Both the position numbers and the translations under genes were made by a program. Shown here piece by piece: positions 17,504 through 26,323 of a DNA stretch of 64,000 nt. Under the pieces are notes generated by a model, which was not told the DNA's origin, made no database searches, and saw nothing but the letters and a program-made list of their open reading frames with translations. Positions within the stretch are counted from its first letter, which is position 1. Every line of letters starts with the position of its first letter. This stretch comes from Prochlorococcus sp. AG-402-I23 (GTDB taxonomy: Bacteria; Cyanobacteriota; Cyanobacteriia; PCC-6307; Cyanobiaceae): assembly GCA_003216915.1 (NCBI GenBank), contig QCIB01000001.1:1-64000 (forward strand), written 5' to 3'.

Positions 17504-18883
17504 TTAGCCAATTAAAGTATTAATAATATCATTTGAATCATCAAGAACGTGAATTTTAGTATTTATTTGATTCTCAACTTCTTGAATATTTTTATCATCT
17601 AAAAATAAATCAGTATTAATTTTTAACATAATAGATGGTATGTAAACAGCTTCACCTAAATCCTTATTTTTCAGCCCGTAAATTAGATCTTCTCCAGTAA
17701 GAAGACCAGTAACAACTTGATCTTGACCCCAATAAATACTTGGCAAACCATATAAATTAATTGTTAATCCATTAATTAAGTTTAATTTCTTAACTGTAGG
17801 AATTAGGGCTTCATAAACTAATTTACCAACTATCCAACTAACTTTTTTTGGCTTTTTTACTTTTTGGGGTAGGTTTTGAGTTTTCTCTCTTAATGCTTCT
17901 AGAAAGTTTCTAATAGTCCCAACTCCATTAGATTCTTGTGGCATATTTTCGTAGGTTTTGTAACTAGGTAAATTTGTACCAGCAATTAAATACCATTCGT
18001 CTGCTAGCCAACAAAAACGAGTCCCAAGAGTAATTTGTAGAGAGGCTTGAATTCTCTCTACTTGTTTAATAGTTTTTTTTGCGTATTCTGGGCTGATTGA
18101 TTTCAATCCATCATTTTCAGGTCTAAATTTTGTAAGTCCTACAGGAACTATTGCAACTGAAAGTACTGTTTGAGAGGTTTTTTTGTAGAATTCAGCAAGT
18201 TCTAAAATTGATTTCTCAAGAATATCCCCATCATTTATATCTGGACAAACAACAATTTGAGCATGTATTTGAATAGAGTTTTTTTCAAGCCACGAAATTT
18301 GATCAAGTATCACTCCTGCTTTTTTATTTTTTAATAATTTTTCTCTTGTGGCGCGATCAGTAGCATGAACTGAAATAAAAAGTGGGGATAGTTTTTGCAT
18401 AGCAATTCTTTCCCAGTCTTCTTTTTTTAAATTCGTAAGAGTTAAATAAGAGCCATATAGGAAACTTAATCTATAATCATCATCTTTTATATATAGGCTT
18501 TTTCTTTTACCACTTGGCTGTTGATCAATAAAACAAAATGGACATCTATTGTTGCATTGCTTGATTGAATCAAATAATGCATCTTTAAAATTTATACCTA
18601 AATTAACGTCTTGATCTTTTTCAATATTTATATTGTGAATCTCATGATTTTTATCTAAAACTGATATATTTAAAATTTCTTCACTAATCAGAATCTGATA
18701 ATCAATTAAATCTCTTGGTTTTTTCCCATTAATACTAATAATTGAATCGCCTGATTCAAATCCTATTTCTTCAGCAATAGAATTAGCTTCAATACTTTCA
18801 ATTTCTGCAGGGTTTATTTTATAAGTAATATTAGGAACCAAAACATCAATGGGATCTTCCGTGTAATTAATTTCTTGCCACAC
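17504..18883 (-). CDS. cyanobacterial PDZ plus Fe-S (DUF512/radical-SAM-like) protein
   Basis: A 459-residue protein: a PDZ-like domain (residues 25-90, AEEIGFESGDSIISINGKKP), then QCNNRCPFCFIDQQPSG near 108-124, whose three cysteines resemble a radical-SAM cluster, then a TIM-barrel-like domain with CPDINDGDILEKS and a C-terminal DUF512-type region (VSWIVGKL and VVTGLLTGEDL). It matches what I recall as TIGR03279, a conserved cyanobacterial oxidoreductase of unknown substrate. Start is ATG at 18883. The PDZ domain on a predicted soluble Fe-S enzyme is unusual and suggests a protein partner. Confidence 0.85.
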   Translation of the reverse strand: MWQEINYTEDPIDVLVPNITYKINPAEIESIEANSIAEEIGFESGDSIISINGKKPRDLIDYQILISEEILNISVLDKNHEIHNINIEKDQDVNLGINFKDALFDSIKQCNNRCPFCFIDQQPSGKRKSLYIKDDDYRLSFLYGSYLTLTNLKKEDWERIAMQKLSPLFISVHATDRATREKLLKNKKAGVILDQISWLEKNSIQIHAQIVVCPDINDGDILEKSILELAEFYKKTSQTVLSVAIVPVGLTKFRPENDGLKSISPEYAKKTIKQVERIQASLQITLGTRFCWLADEWYLIAGTNLPSYKTYENMPQESNGVGTIRNFLEALREKTQNLPQKVKKPKKVSWIVGKLVYEALIPTVKKLNLINGLTINLYGLPSIYWGQDQVVTGLLTGEDLIYGLKNKDLGEAVYIPSIMLKINTDLFLDDKNIQEVENQINTKIHVLDDSNDIINTLIG

Positions 18884-18929
18884 AATTTAATGCCAAATAC
18901 TCTTGTATATATTTATTCTAAACTTATAT

Positions 18930-19043
18930 ATGACTCAAAGTGTATTAAATACTTTTAAAAAACTAAATATAGGTTTGAAATTATGGGCCTTTTATTTATT
19001 AAAATATGGCATTCGCAGTTTTCTAAAACACGATTTAGATTAA
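18930..19043 (+). CDS. possible 37-residue membrane-associated peptide
   Basis: A frame from ATG 18930 to TAA 19043 gives a 37-residue peptide. It has a short polar start (MTQSVLNTFKKLN), a moderately hydrophobic stretch (IGLKLWAFYLLKYGI) and a basic-to-acidic end (RSFLKHDLD). No ribosome-binding site is clear and no family is recognised. It lies between a divergent minus-strand gene and the DUF3120-like gene 18 bp downstream. It could be a real small protein or chance reading in the leader of the downstream gene. Confidence 0.35.
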   Translation: MTQSVLNTFKKLNIGLKLWAFYLLKYGIRSFLKHDLD

Positions 19044-19061
19044 TTAAAATAACCTTTTTCA

Positions 19062-19829
19062 TTGAAAGAATTAATTACAAAAAATTTAGAAGTAAAAGAT
19101 AAATTCAACTATGAATCCCATAAGACAGTTGATTTATACGAAAATAGTTTTTTATCAAATCCTATATCTTTAAGATTGTGGTCTTCTTTTTTTGTAATTT
19201 TACCTATTTTTGTTCAAGCCCCTTGGGTTAGATTAGAACCAATAAGTGCTCTTTGTTTTACTTTTGTTATTGTCTTAGTGGCAATTGTTTTGAATCAGAA
19301 AGGATCAAATAAGTGGTTTATTGTCAGTTCATTATTACTTGGTATATCAGGTAGTTGGCTTGGTGGATGTTTGTTCTGGGGATGGTTAAGCCCATTTCCT
19401 ATCCTACACATACCTGTTGAAGCTGTAGTTCTCCCATTAGCTTTAATTGGATTTGGTACTAATTGGAAAATAGGTTCAAGTTTTTATATTTCTTCTTTAT
19501 TCGGAACCGCAGTTACCGATATTACAATATTTTTAATCGGGATCATGGATCAATGGAGGCAGGTAATTACAGCAGATTCTGAAAATGCACCCATGATTCT
19601 TCAAAAAACTTCAGAGAGTCTTATTCAAATAAAATCATTATCTATTATCGTTTTTGTTGCTCTTATACTTTGGTTTATTTCAAAAGAAATTTTAGATTCT
19701 GGCACAATTAATACTACTAGTGGTAAAGCACTCTTAGTTTCTGGTTACGTAATTCAAACGACATTAATTGTTGATGGTATTTTTATTGTTATAGCAATTC
19801 TGCAACCAACTTTTAGTGGGTTGGTTTAA
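19062..19829 (+). CDS. DUF3120-like membrane protein
   Basis: A 255-residue multi-pass membrane protein (about six helices after a polar 35-residue N-terminus). It carries FVQAPWVRLEPISALCFT near 50, the conserved FWGWLSPFPILHIPVEAVVL near 105, and FGTAVTDITIFLIGIMDQWR near 148; I recall these as DUF3120, found in cyanobacteria and plastid-bearing lineages. Function is unknown. Start appears to be TTG at 19062, because no ATG or GTG lies before the first conserved segment. Its stop overlaps the nadB start (TAATG), so translation is likely coupled. Confidence 0.78.
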   Translation: MKELITKNLEVKDKFNYESHKTVDLYENSFLSNPISLRLWSSFFVILPIFVQAPWVRLEPISALCFTFVIVLVAIVLNQKGSNKWFIVSSLLLGISGSWLGGCLFWGWLSPFPILHIPVEAVVLPLALIGFGTNWKIGSSFYISSLFGTAVTDITIFLIGIMDQWRQVITADSENAPMILQKTSESLIQIKSLSIIVFVALILWFISKEILDSGTINTTSGKALLVSGYVIQTTLIVDGIFIVIAILQPTFSGLV

Positions 19830-21496
19830 TGTTAAGGCCTCCATTTTCGCAAGAACCGATACCAATAAATAATTGGGATGTAATCGTTATAGGCGCTGGA
19901 GCTGCTGGCCTTATGACTTGTCTTGAATTACCCTCTAATTTAAAAGTGCTTCTTTTAAATAGAAATACTAGTAAGGTATCCTCCAGTAGATGGGCTCAAG
20001 GGGGAATTGCATCTGTTGTTAGACAAGATGATTCATTTGATCTTCATGCTGAGGATACTTTAAAAGCAGGAGATGGACTATGTGATTTTCAAGCTGTAGA
20101 AATGCTAGTTAAAGAAGCTCCAGGTTGTGTAGAAAGGTTGCAGAATTTAGGGATGATTTTTGATCAAAGTTCTGATCAACTAGCTACTACCTTGGAAGCA
20201 GCCCATTCACGAAGAAGAGTCTTACATGTTAAGGATCGTACTGGACGAGCATTAGTTGAAGTTCTAGAAGATCATATTGAAAATCAAAAAAATATTCTTC
20301 ACTGCAGGGGTGTAAGAGTAACTGAACTTCTCATTGAAAATAAAGAATGTAGAGGAGTTCAGGTTCTTGATGGAGCAAATTTATATTGGATTAAATCTAG
20401 AGCTGTTGTTTTGGCTACAGGCGGGGGTGGGCACTTATTTACAAATACAACAAATCCTGCTCAATCCTCTGGTGAAGGGATTGCTCTTGCATGGAAAGCA
20501 GGAGCTGCTATCGAAGATTTAGAGTTCGTGCAATTTCATCCAACAGCTTTAAAATTTTATGGTGCACCTTGCTTCTTAATATCTGAGGCACTTAGAGGGG
20601 AAGGAGCGATTTTAGTTGATAAAAATGGTGAAAGTCCAGTTAAAAATCTTGAAAATCGTGATTTAGCTACTAGAGATCAGGTAAGTAGAGCTATTATGCA
20701 AAATATGCATGATAACAATGTAGACCATGTTGGCTTAGATCTTCGTTATATTGACCCAGAAACAATTGTAGAGCGCTTCCCCACGATATTAAGTCGATGT
20801 CAGGATTATGGCGTAAACCCTTTAAATGAGGTTATTCCCGTAGCTCCTGCAGCACATTATTGGATGGGAGGTGTTAAAACTGATCTGAATGCATCTTCAA
20901 CAAGAAAAGGATTATATGCGGTTGGAGAAGTTGCTTCTACAGGTGTGCATGGTGCTAATAGACTGGCAAGTAATTCACTGATGGAGTGTCTTGTTTTCGC
21001 AAGAAAAATGTCTTCAATTGTTTTGAATAACCTTTCTAAATTTGAAAAATTTGATAGATCATTTCAAGAGTTTGATATTGAAGATCCTAAAGAAGATCAA
21101 ATTTCTATAATTGCTGAAAAAATTGATGAACTAAGAAAACTATGTTGGTTAAATTTAGGTGTATCTCGAAATAAGGTAAATATGAATAAATTTTTAAATT
21201 ACATTCAAAATGATATAGATAAATTAAATAAAAATGATTTACTAAATAGTCTTGAAAAAATAAAATTTGATCAAAAAATAAAACTTAGTGAACGCAATAG
21301 AAGAGCATTAAATCTTTTACTTGATTTAAAGAATAGACAAATAACCACCATAACTTTATTAAAAGCTTGTCTATTTAGAGAAGAAAGTAGAGGAGGTCAT
21401 TATAGAGATGATTTCCCTGATAAATATAAAAATTGGGAATGCCATACTAGACAACAGTTAGATCAAAAAATTCAAAAAAGATTTATTAAAAATTAA
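19829..21496 (+). CDS. nadB: L-aspartate oxidase
   Basis: A 555-residue FAD enzyme that oxidises aspartate to iminoaspartate, the first step of NAD synthesis. Visible motifs are the FAD-binding GAGAAGLMTCLEL near residue 22, SSRWAQGGIASV near 51, HSRRRVLHVKDRTGRALV near 128, and the HPTAL and SEALRGEGAIL segments near 238-255. The C-terminal helical domain is present to full length. The ATG at 19829 overlaps the stop of the DUF3120-like gene by one base. It ends 11 bp inside the convergent VKOR gene. Confidence 0.95.
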   Translation: MLRPPFSQEPIPINNWDVIVIGAGAAGLMTCLELPSNLKVLLLNRNTSKVSSSRWAQGGIASVVRQDDSFDLHAEDTLKAGDGLCDFQAVEMLVKEAPGCVERLQNLGMIFDQSSDQLATTLEAAHSRRRVLHVKDRTGRALVEVLEDHIENQKNILHCRGVRVTELLIENKECRGVQVLDGANLYWIKSRAVVLATGGGGHLFTNTTNPAQSSGEGIALAWKAGAAIEDLEFVQFHPTALKFYGAPCFLISEALRGEGAILVDKNGESPVKNLENRDLATRDQVSRAIMQNMHDNNVDHVGLDLRYIDPETIVERFPTILSRCQDYGVNPLNEVIPVAPAAHYWMGGVKTDLNASSTRKGLYAVGEVASTGVHGANRLASNSLMECLVFARKMSSIVLNNLSKFEKFDRSFQEFDIEDPKEDQISIIAEKIDELRKLCWLNLGVSRNKVNMNKFLNYIQNDIDKLNKNDLLNSLEKIKFDQKIKLSERNRRALNLLLDLKNRQITTITLLKACLFREESRGGHYRDDFPDKYKNWECHTRQQLDQKIQKRFIKN

Positions 21497-22421
21497 GATC
21501 TCCCTGATAGTTGGTTTTTGTTACTAATTCATTTAAGTCACGCGTACCACTAATAATTTCTCCATTTATTTCCCAAGAAGGAAATCCACTGATTCCTTTC
21601 GTTTGGCATAGCTCATACTCATTATCTTTACCATCTTTAGCACACTCAACTACTTTTAATTCTTTAACTGCTTCCTTACCAAATAATTGTTTCTGATCGT
21701 GGCAATGCGGGCACCAGTATGCACTATACATAACAATATTGTTTTCACTTAAAAATTTTGCAAACTTTACCTTCTGGGGAGAGCTTGAAGTGGTAATTAT
21801 TGGCGATACATTTTCAGTGGGGTTTGCAACATCAATAGCATTAGAGGGGTCAACATTTGTTGACCAAATTAGGCTCCCCAGCAGGACACTAATGGCTACA
21901 ATAAAACCTCTAAAAATCATAGGTTCTCTACTTTCGAACTTTGCTCCAATCATAGAAATTATAAAGATAGAAAACGATAAAATTGCTGAAAGTATACAAA
22001 AAAAGCAATATGCTTGAATCTTAAAAAACATTATATTTATCAATAAAAAGCTAAATGTTGATGATGCACAAGAAATTAGAAATACTAACCACCATAAAAA
22101 CTTATTTAGTTTTTCTTTTGGGGAAATTAAATTAAGCGAGAGTATTGTTGTGAGAACTAATATTGATAAATATGTTATAAATCCAGCTAATGAGAGTGGT
22201 ATATTAACTTGATTATTTTCAAATAAAGTACCCCAAGGACTATTTAAAACTGTTTCACAACCATTTTGTATCCCTGGGCATGAAAGCGAAGTAAATAATC
22301 CCCAGTTTTTTAAAGTAATCGAACCTGTATCAACTATGCCTATAGTGCTAAGAATTGCGATTATGATTTTTGGCCATTTCAAATCTTTGTTATTTCTTCT
22401 GTTTAAAGTCTTAAGGGCCAT
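21486..22421 (-). CDS. VKOR-thioredoxin fusion disulfide-forming protein
   Basis: A 311-residue protein with a vitamin K epoxide reductase domain (four to five membrane helices, residues 20-185) and a C-terminal thioredoxin-like domain. The VKOR cysteines are Cys48 and Cys55 in the lumenal loop ([14 protein letters not shown]) and the active pair Cys139 and Cys142 (YCFFC). The soluble domain has WCPHC with cysteines 237 and 240. This is the cyanobacterial/plant LTO1 arrangement: the membrane part oxidises lumenal thiols with quinone and the thioredoxin part passes disulfides on. LTO1 is needed for photosystem II assembly in plants. Overlaps nadB by 11 bp. Confidence 0.93.
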   Translation of the reverse strand: MALKTLNRRNNKDLKWPKIIIAILSTIGIVDTGSITLKNWGLFTSLSCPGIQNGCETVLNSPWGTLFENNQVNIPLSLAGFITYLSILVLTTILSLNLISPKEKLNKFLWWLVFLISCASSTFSFLLINIMFFKIQAYCFFCILSAILSFSIFIISMIGAKFESREPMIFRGFIVAISVLLGSLIWSTNVDPSNAIDVANPTENVSPIITTSSSPQKVKFAKFLSENNIVMYSAYWCPHCHDQKQLFGKEAVKELKVVECAKDGKDNEYELCQTKGISGFPSWEINGEIISGTRDLNELVTKTNYQGDLNF

Positions 22422-22526
22422 ACAAAAAGAAAGTTTGTTATTTACATTATCTATCCTAATATTATCTTGGCATTAGAGTTATATACGAAATGCTGTTTAA
22501 ATCTTTTAATTCTTATTTTTCAAGTT

Positions 22527-23891
22527 GTGAAACAAAATAGTCTCAATGTAAAAGAAAAAAAACTATCTAAAATTGCATTCAGTCATGTTGGTTGTGAGAA
22601 AAATCTGGTTGATACTGAACATATGCAAGGCTTATTAGATAAAGAGGGTTATGAAGTTGACAGCAATATAAATGATGCAAAAGTTGTTGTTGTAAATACT
22701 TGCAGTTTTATTGAAACAGCTAGAGAAGAATCTATTAGAAAAATTCTAGAATATACAAATCAAGGAAAGGAAGTAATAGTTGCAGGCTGTATGGCTCAGC
22801 ATTTTAAAGATGAGCTTATAAAAGAAATCCCTGAAATAAAAGGTTTGGTTGGAACAGGAGATTATCAAAAGATAGCCAAGGTTTTAGACAGAGTAGAAAA
22901 AGGGGAAATCGTTAATGAAGTTTCAAAAATACCTGAATTTATTGCAGATGAGGAAATGCCTCGTTTTGTAGATAAAAATAAATTTGTTGCTTATCTTCGT
23001 ATTGCTGAAGGCTGCAACTATAATTGCGCTTTTTGTATTATTCCTAAGTTGAGAGGTCCTCAAAGAAGTAGAACAATAGAATCTATAGTTTCAGAAGCCA
23101 AAAGTCTTGCAAAAAAGGGTATTCAAGAAATCATATTAATTAGTCAAATAACAACTAATTATGGTCAAGATATTTATGGAAAACCATCATTAGCCAAACT
23201 TTTGAAGGAGCTTTCTAAAGTTCCAATTCCTTGGATAAGGATACATTATGCTTATCCAACAGGTTTAACTGATGAAGTTATTAGAGCTTTCAAAGATTCA
23301 AAGAATATAGTGCCTTACTTTGATTTACCACTTCAGCATAGTCATCCAGATGTGTTGAAGAGTATGAATAGACCTTGGCAAGCTTCTTTGAATGAATCAA
23401 TTTTGGAGAAAATTAGAGAAGAAATTCCATCTGCTGTATTAAGAACTAGTCTCATTGTTGGTTTCCCAGGAGAAAAAAAAGAACATTTTGAACATCTTCT
23501 CGAATTTTTGGACAGGCATAAATTTGATCATGTCGGAGTGTTTATTTTTTCTCCTGAGGAAGGAACTGCAGCTTTTCATTTGCCAAATAAAGTATCTCTA
23601 GAGGTTGCAGAGGCAAGAAAAGATAACGTGATTTCAGTGCAACAAAATATCTCTAAAGATAAAAATCAGATATATGTTGGTTCAAAAATGAAGATTTTGG
23701 TAGAAAAAATATCAGACAATAACGAATTAATAGGTCGGTCCTACAATTTCGCTCCTGAAATTGACGGAACTGTAATTTTATCTGTTAAAGATAAAATTGA
23801 TTTGAGAAATTATATTGGTAAATTTGTTGAAGCAAATATTTCTTTTGCGGATGAATATGATTTGTATGGAGAGACTATTAAAATTTTGTAG
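22527..23891 (+). CDS. rimO: ribosomal protein S12 methylthiotransferase
   Basis: The 454-residue product adds a methylthio group to an Asp of ribosomal protein S12. Three parts are visible: an N-terminal UPF0004 domain with [16 protein letters not shown] and the cluster cysteines in [10 protein letters not shown] and CMAQHF, a radical-SAM core with [11 protein letters not shown] (CxxxCxxC), and a C-terminal TRAM domain from about 385. The GTG at 22527 gives a start MKQNSLNV that agrees with my recollection of Prochlorococcus RimO; an in-frame upstream codon would add an unlikely hydrophobic leader. No partner gene is adjacent. Confidence 0.95.
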   Translation: MKQNSLNVKEKKLSKIAFSHVGCEKNLVDTEHMQGLLDKEGYEVDSNINDAKVVVVNTCSFIETAREESIRKILEYTNQGKEVIVAGCMAQHFKDELIKEIPEIKGLVGTGDYQKIAKVLDRVEKGEIVNEVSKIPEFIADEEMPRFVDKNKFVAYLRIAEGCNYNCAFCIIPKLRGPQRSRTIESIVSEAKSLAKKGIQEIILISQITTNYGQDIYGKPSLAKLLKELSKVPIPWIRIHYAYPTGLTDEVIRAFKDSKNIVPYFDLPLQHSHPDVLKSMNRPWQASLNESILEKIREEIPSAVLRTSLIVGFPGEKKEHFEHLLEFLDRHKFDHVGVFIFSPEEGTAAFHLPNKVSLEVAEARKDNVISVQQNISKDKNQIYVGSKMKILVEKISDNNELIGRSYNFAPEIDGTVILSVKDKIDLRNYIGKFVEANISFADEYDLYGETIKIL

Positions 23892-23896
23892 TTTTT

Positions 23897-23989
23897 TTAA
23901 ATTAATTTAACTGCTCTTAAGAGCTTATCTAATGCGAAAGCAGCTCCAAAACCAAAACCAATAAATGCAAAATAGAAAATGATGTTCAT
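23897..23989 (-). CDS. petL: PetL-like 30-residue subunit of cytochrome b6f
   Basis: A 30-residue peptide from ATG 23989 to TAA 23897, MNIIFYFAFIGFGFGAAFAL followed by DKLLRAVKLI. It is one membrane helix with a short basic tail ending in KLI. Length, single helix and the ...RAVKLI ending fit PetL of cyanobacteria and plastids, a small subunit stabilising cytochrome b6f. The gene lies in the 160-bp gap between rimO and the DUF4346-like gene. The petL name is from remembered tail similarity; other single-helix photosystem peptides remain possible. Confidence 0.7.
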   Translation of the reverse strand: MNIIFYFAFIGFGFGAAFALDKLLRAVKLI

Positions 23990-24053
23990 TAATTTTTTTA
24001 TTTTTATTTAATTTAACATCAGATGAAAAGATTAGATTTTTTCGTTTAATTTC

Positions 24054-24440
24054 TTAATCTTGAATATAGGGTAATTTTTTGTATAAACATTCTTCTGCTT
24101 TTTGTAGTTCCCGGCCTAAATATAGAGCATGGTCGAATCTGGTTATTAAGTCATTTCTTTCTTCAGTGATCAATATTCCAAGTTGTTTAGCACTAATACC
24201 TTTAAAAACTTCATTACTAACTCTTTTATTTTGAGAGTCGCATTTGATTGGTTCATTTGTTTCTGGGTCAAGCGCATAGCCTTCCTCATCGATGTTATTT
24301 AAAAAGTGCTCTAAAATTATTTCATTTTCTTCTAAATCTACTTTTATAATAAAATAACCATTTGGATCTAAGTCTATATATCGGTTGGATAGATTATTAT
24401 CAATCTTTATTTTTTCATCTAAACTTTTACTAGAATGCAT
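24054..24440 (-). CDS. DUF4346-like protein
   Basis: A 128-residue soluble protein. The central stretch YIDLDPNGYFIIKVDLEENE near residue 21-40 and GYALDPETNEPIKCDSQNKR near 54 match what I recall of DUF4346, a domain of cyanobacterial and some archaeal proteins often linked to methyltransferase-like modules. The C-terminus ends with HALYLGRELQKAEECLYKK and LPYIQD. Function is unknown. Start is ATG at 24440. It is followed on the same strand by the PetL-like gene 64 bp downstream. Confidence 0.75.
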   Translation of the reverse strand: MHSSKSLDEKIKIDNNLSNRYIDLDPNGYFIIKVDLEENEIILEHFLNNIDEEGYALDPETNEPIKCDSQNKRVSNEVFKGISAKQLGILITEERNDLITRFDHALYLGRELQKAEECLYKKLPYIQD

Positions 24441-24500
24441 CCTTAGAAGTTAATAAAAACTATATTACTAATATAATCTTTCGTAAAGCCAAATAATTTT

Positions 24501-25655
24501 TTATTTAAAGGGTATAGAATTATTCTCAAATTCAATTTCCGTCTCGGTTTGTTTATTAACTTCATTTAGCCAAGGATAAATTATATTTTCCATATTTTTG
24601 TCAAACCACTTATGCAAGCTAATGGTGCTTTTTGCAAAAAATCCCCTCCGCCTTTTATGTTTACCGCCTGCTCCAGGATCAAAAAAATGGATACTATTTT
24701 TTATTGCCCATTCAATTGGCTGGTAGTAACATAATTCAAAATGTAAATTAGATATGTCTTCTTGACTACCCCAATATCTACCCCATAAATTGTTTTTATT
24801 TTTAATGCACATCGACATAGCAAAAATATTATTTGAATCATTTTTTGATGCGCTAAAAAGTAAAAGATTTTTTTTATTATCAACAATTTTTTCGAAAAAT
24901 GTAGATGTTAGATATTTACTTCCCCAAACTCCCCACCTCGAGCAATGCTGTTCATAAAAATTATGCATTTTTTTGAGGATTTCTTGGTTGATATCATCTT
25001 TATTAAAAATTTCTATTTTAATATCTTGTTTAGTAATTGATTTCCTCTCTTTTTTGATATTTTTTCTCTGATTAGAGTTAAATCGAGAAAGAAAATCATC
25101 AAAAGTTTTTTCTCCATTACTCCTCCATTCACTGCTGGAATTTATCCATTCATGGTATCCCAAAGATTTAAGATGATTGCCCCAGCTTTCATCAATATAT
25201 AAAAAATTACAACTTAAAATTTTGTTTGTAATCGCAAAGCTTTCGATATTGTTTATGAGTAAATTTGTAATTTCTTTCTTATCTTTATTTTTTTTATAAA
25301 GAAATTGATATCCATTTACAGGACTATAAGGACTCATTCCAATTAATTTAGGGTAATAATTCAAATTCAGCTCTTGAGCCAATCGTGCAAATGATTGATC
25401 AAAAATGAATTCTCCGTAGCTATGATTTTTTAAAAAAAGTGGAGCAATTCCTAATATTTCTTCATTTTTATAAGCAACAAAATATAGAGGCTGCCAACCA
25501 GTTTCTCTTGAAACACTTTTTGATATTTCAAGGTTTTTAAGCCAAGTCCATTCATAAAATGGATTATTGATTTCATTTGCTAATTCATTCCATATCTCCT
25601 TGGAGATTTCTTTAATTGACAATTTGACTTCAACTTTATGTATTTTTTGGTTCAT
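24501..25655 (-). CDS. GNAT/FemAB-like acyltransferase family (DUF482 type)
   Basis: A 384-residue protein of the group once named peptidogalycan biosynthesis proteins (COG3146), related to GNAT and FemAB acyltransferases. It has NPFYEWTWLKNLEISKSV near 33-50, the MSPYSPVNGYQFLYKK segment near 109, SRFNSNQRKNIKKERKSI near 188 and HFELCYYQPIEWAIKN near 305. Acyl acceptor is unknown. Start is ATG at 25655. It precedes the DUF4346-like gene on the same strand and follows the reductase gene by 17 bp, so it is probably part of the same minus-strand run. Confidence 0.8.
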   Translation of the reverse strand: MNQKIHKVEVKLSIKEISKEIWNELANEINNPFYEWTWLKNLEISKSVSRETGWQPLYFVAYKNEEILGIAPLFLKNHSYGEFIFDQSFARLAQELNLNYYPKLIGMSPYSPVNGYQFLYKKNKDKKEITNLLINNIESFAITNKILSCNFLYIDESWGNHLKSLGYHEWINSSSEWRSNGEKTFDDFLSRFNSNQRKNIKKERKSITKQDIKIEIFNKDDINQEILKKMHNFYEQHCSRWGVWGSKYLTSTFFEKIVDNKKNLLLFSASKNDSNNIFAMSMCIKNKNNLWGRYWGSQEDISNLHFELCYYQPIEWAIKNSIHFFDPGAGGKHKRRRGFFAKSTISLHKWFDKNMENIIYPWLNEVNKQTETEIEFENNSIPFK

Positions 25656-25672
25656 TTATTATTTAATCTATT

Positions 25673-26323
25673 TCAAATTTTTTTGTAATGAATATGGATT
25701 TCATTATTCATTAAATTTTTAATTGATTTTATTTCCCATAGTCTTTTGAGATTAAAAATCTCATTTGTTTGTTCTGGAGGGATCCATGTATATCTACCTC
25801 CAATAATTCGTGGAATTATTGTAATTTTTATATCTGTTATTAGATCCTCTTTTATAAATGAATTTATAAGTTTTGCACCTCCTAAAAGAGCTAGGTTATT
25901 GATCCCTTGTTTTTTTAGTGAAATTAAAGTTTCCCCCCATGAATCTTCGAAAAAGAGTTGTTTCTCGAAGTCATTATTTGACGAATTATCAACTTTACTT
26001 GAGCTTATTAGCCATCTTCTAATTGGTTGGCGAAAGTATTTCCAATTACTGTTAAAGTTTTTGCTATTTGAAGCAACTATAGAAATTGGTTGGCTTTTTG
26101 ATATATTTACTTCGTCATTATCATTGAGATTTTTAATTAAGTAAGTTGATTGATGAGCTATTAAAGTACCTAAACCAAAAATGGTGGCGTCAACCAGTGA
26201 TAAGTTTTGATTTAACATCTTTTTATCTTCTTCACTTCCAAGATGCGATTCTCCACCTCCAGGTAATGCAATTCTCCCATCAAGACTAGAAGCTATAATA
26301 ATTATTACTCTTGGGATACTCAA
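25673..26323 (-). CDS. stand-alone RibD-C/dihydrofolate-reductase-like reductase
   Basis: A 216-residue protein with the RibD C-terminal fold: IASSLDGRIALPGGGESHLG at about residues 11-30, a NADPH-binding LALLGGAKLINSFIKEDL near 142, and the final IKITIIPRIIGG strand. There is no deaminase domain, so it is a single reductase module. It may reduce the pyrimidine intermediate of riboflavin synthesis or act on a pterin. Its start codon overlaps the end of the tandem PTPS gene by 4 bp, so the two are translationally coupled, which favours a pterin-related role. That functional link is inference. Confidence 0.82.
   Translation of the reverse strand: MSIPRVIIIIASSLDGRIALPGGGESHLGSEEDKKMLNQNLSLVDATIFGLGTLIAHQSTYLIKNLNDNDEVNISKSQPISIVASNSKNFNSNWKYFRQPIRRWLISSSKVDNSSNNDFEKQLFFEDSWGETLISLKKQGINNLALLGGAKLINSFIKEDLITDIKITIIPRIIGGRYTWIPPEQTNEIFNLKRLWEIKSIKNLMNNEIHIHYKKI

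Noticed and set aside
25746..26144. 132-codon plus-strand frame inside the RibD-C-like reductase
   Set aside because: It is antisense to a well supported gene and has no recognisable motif.
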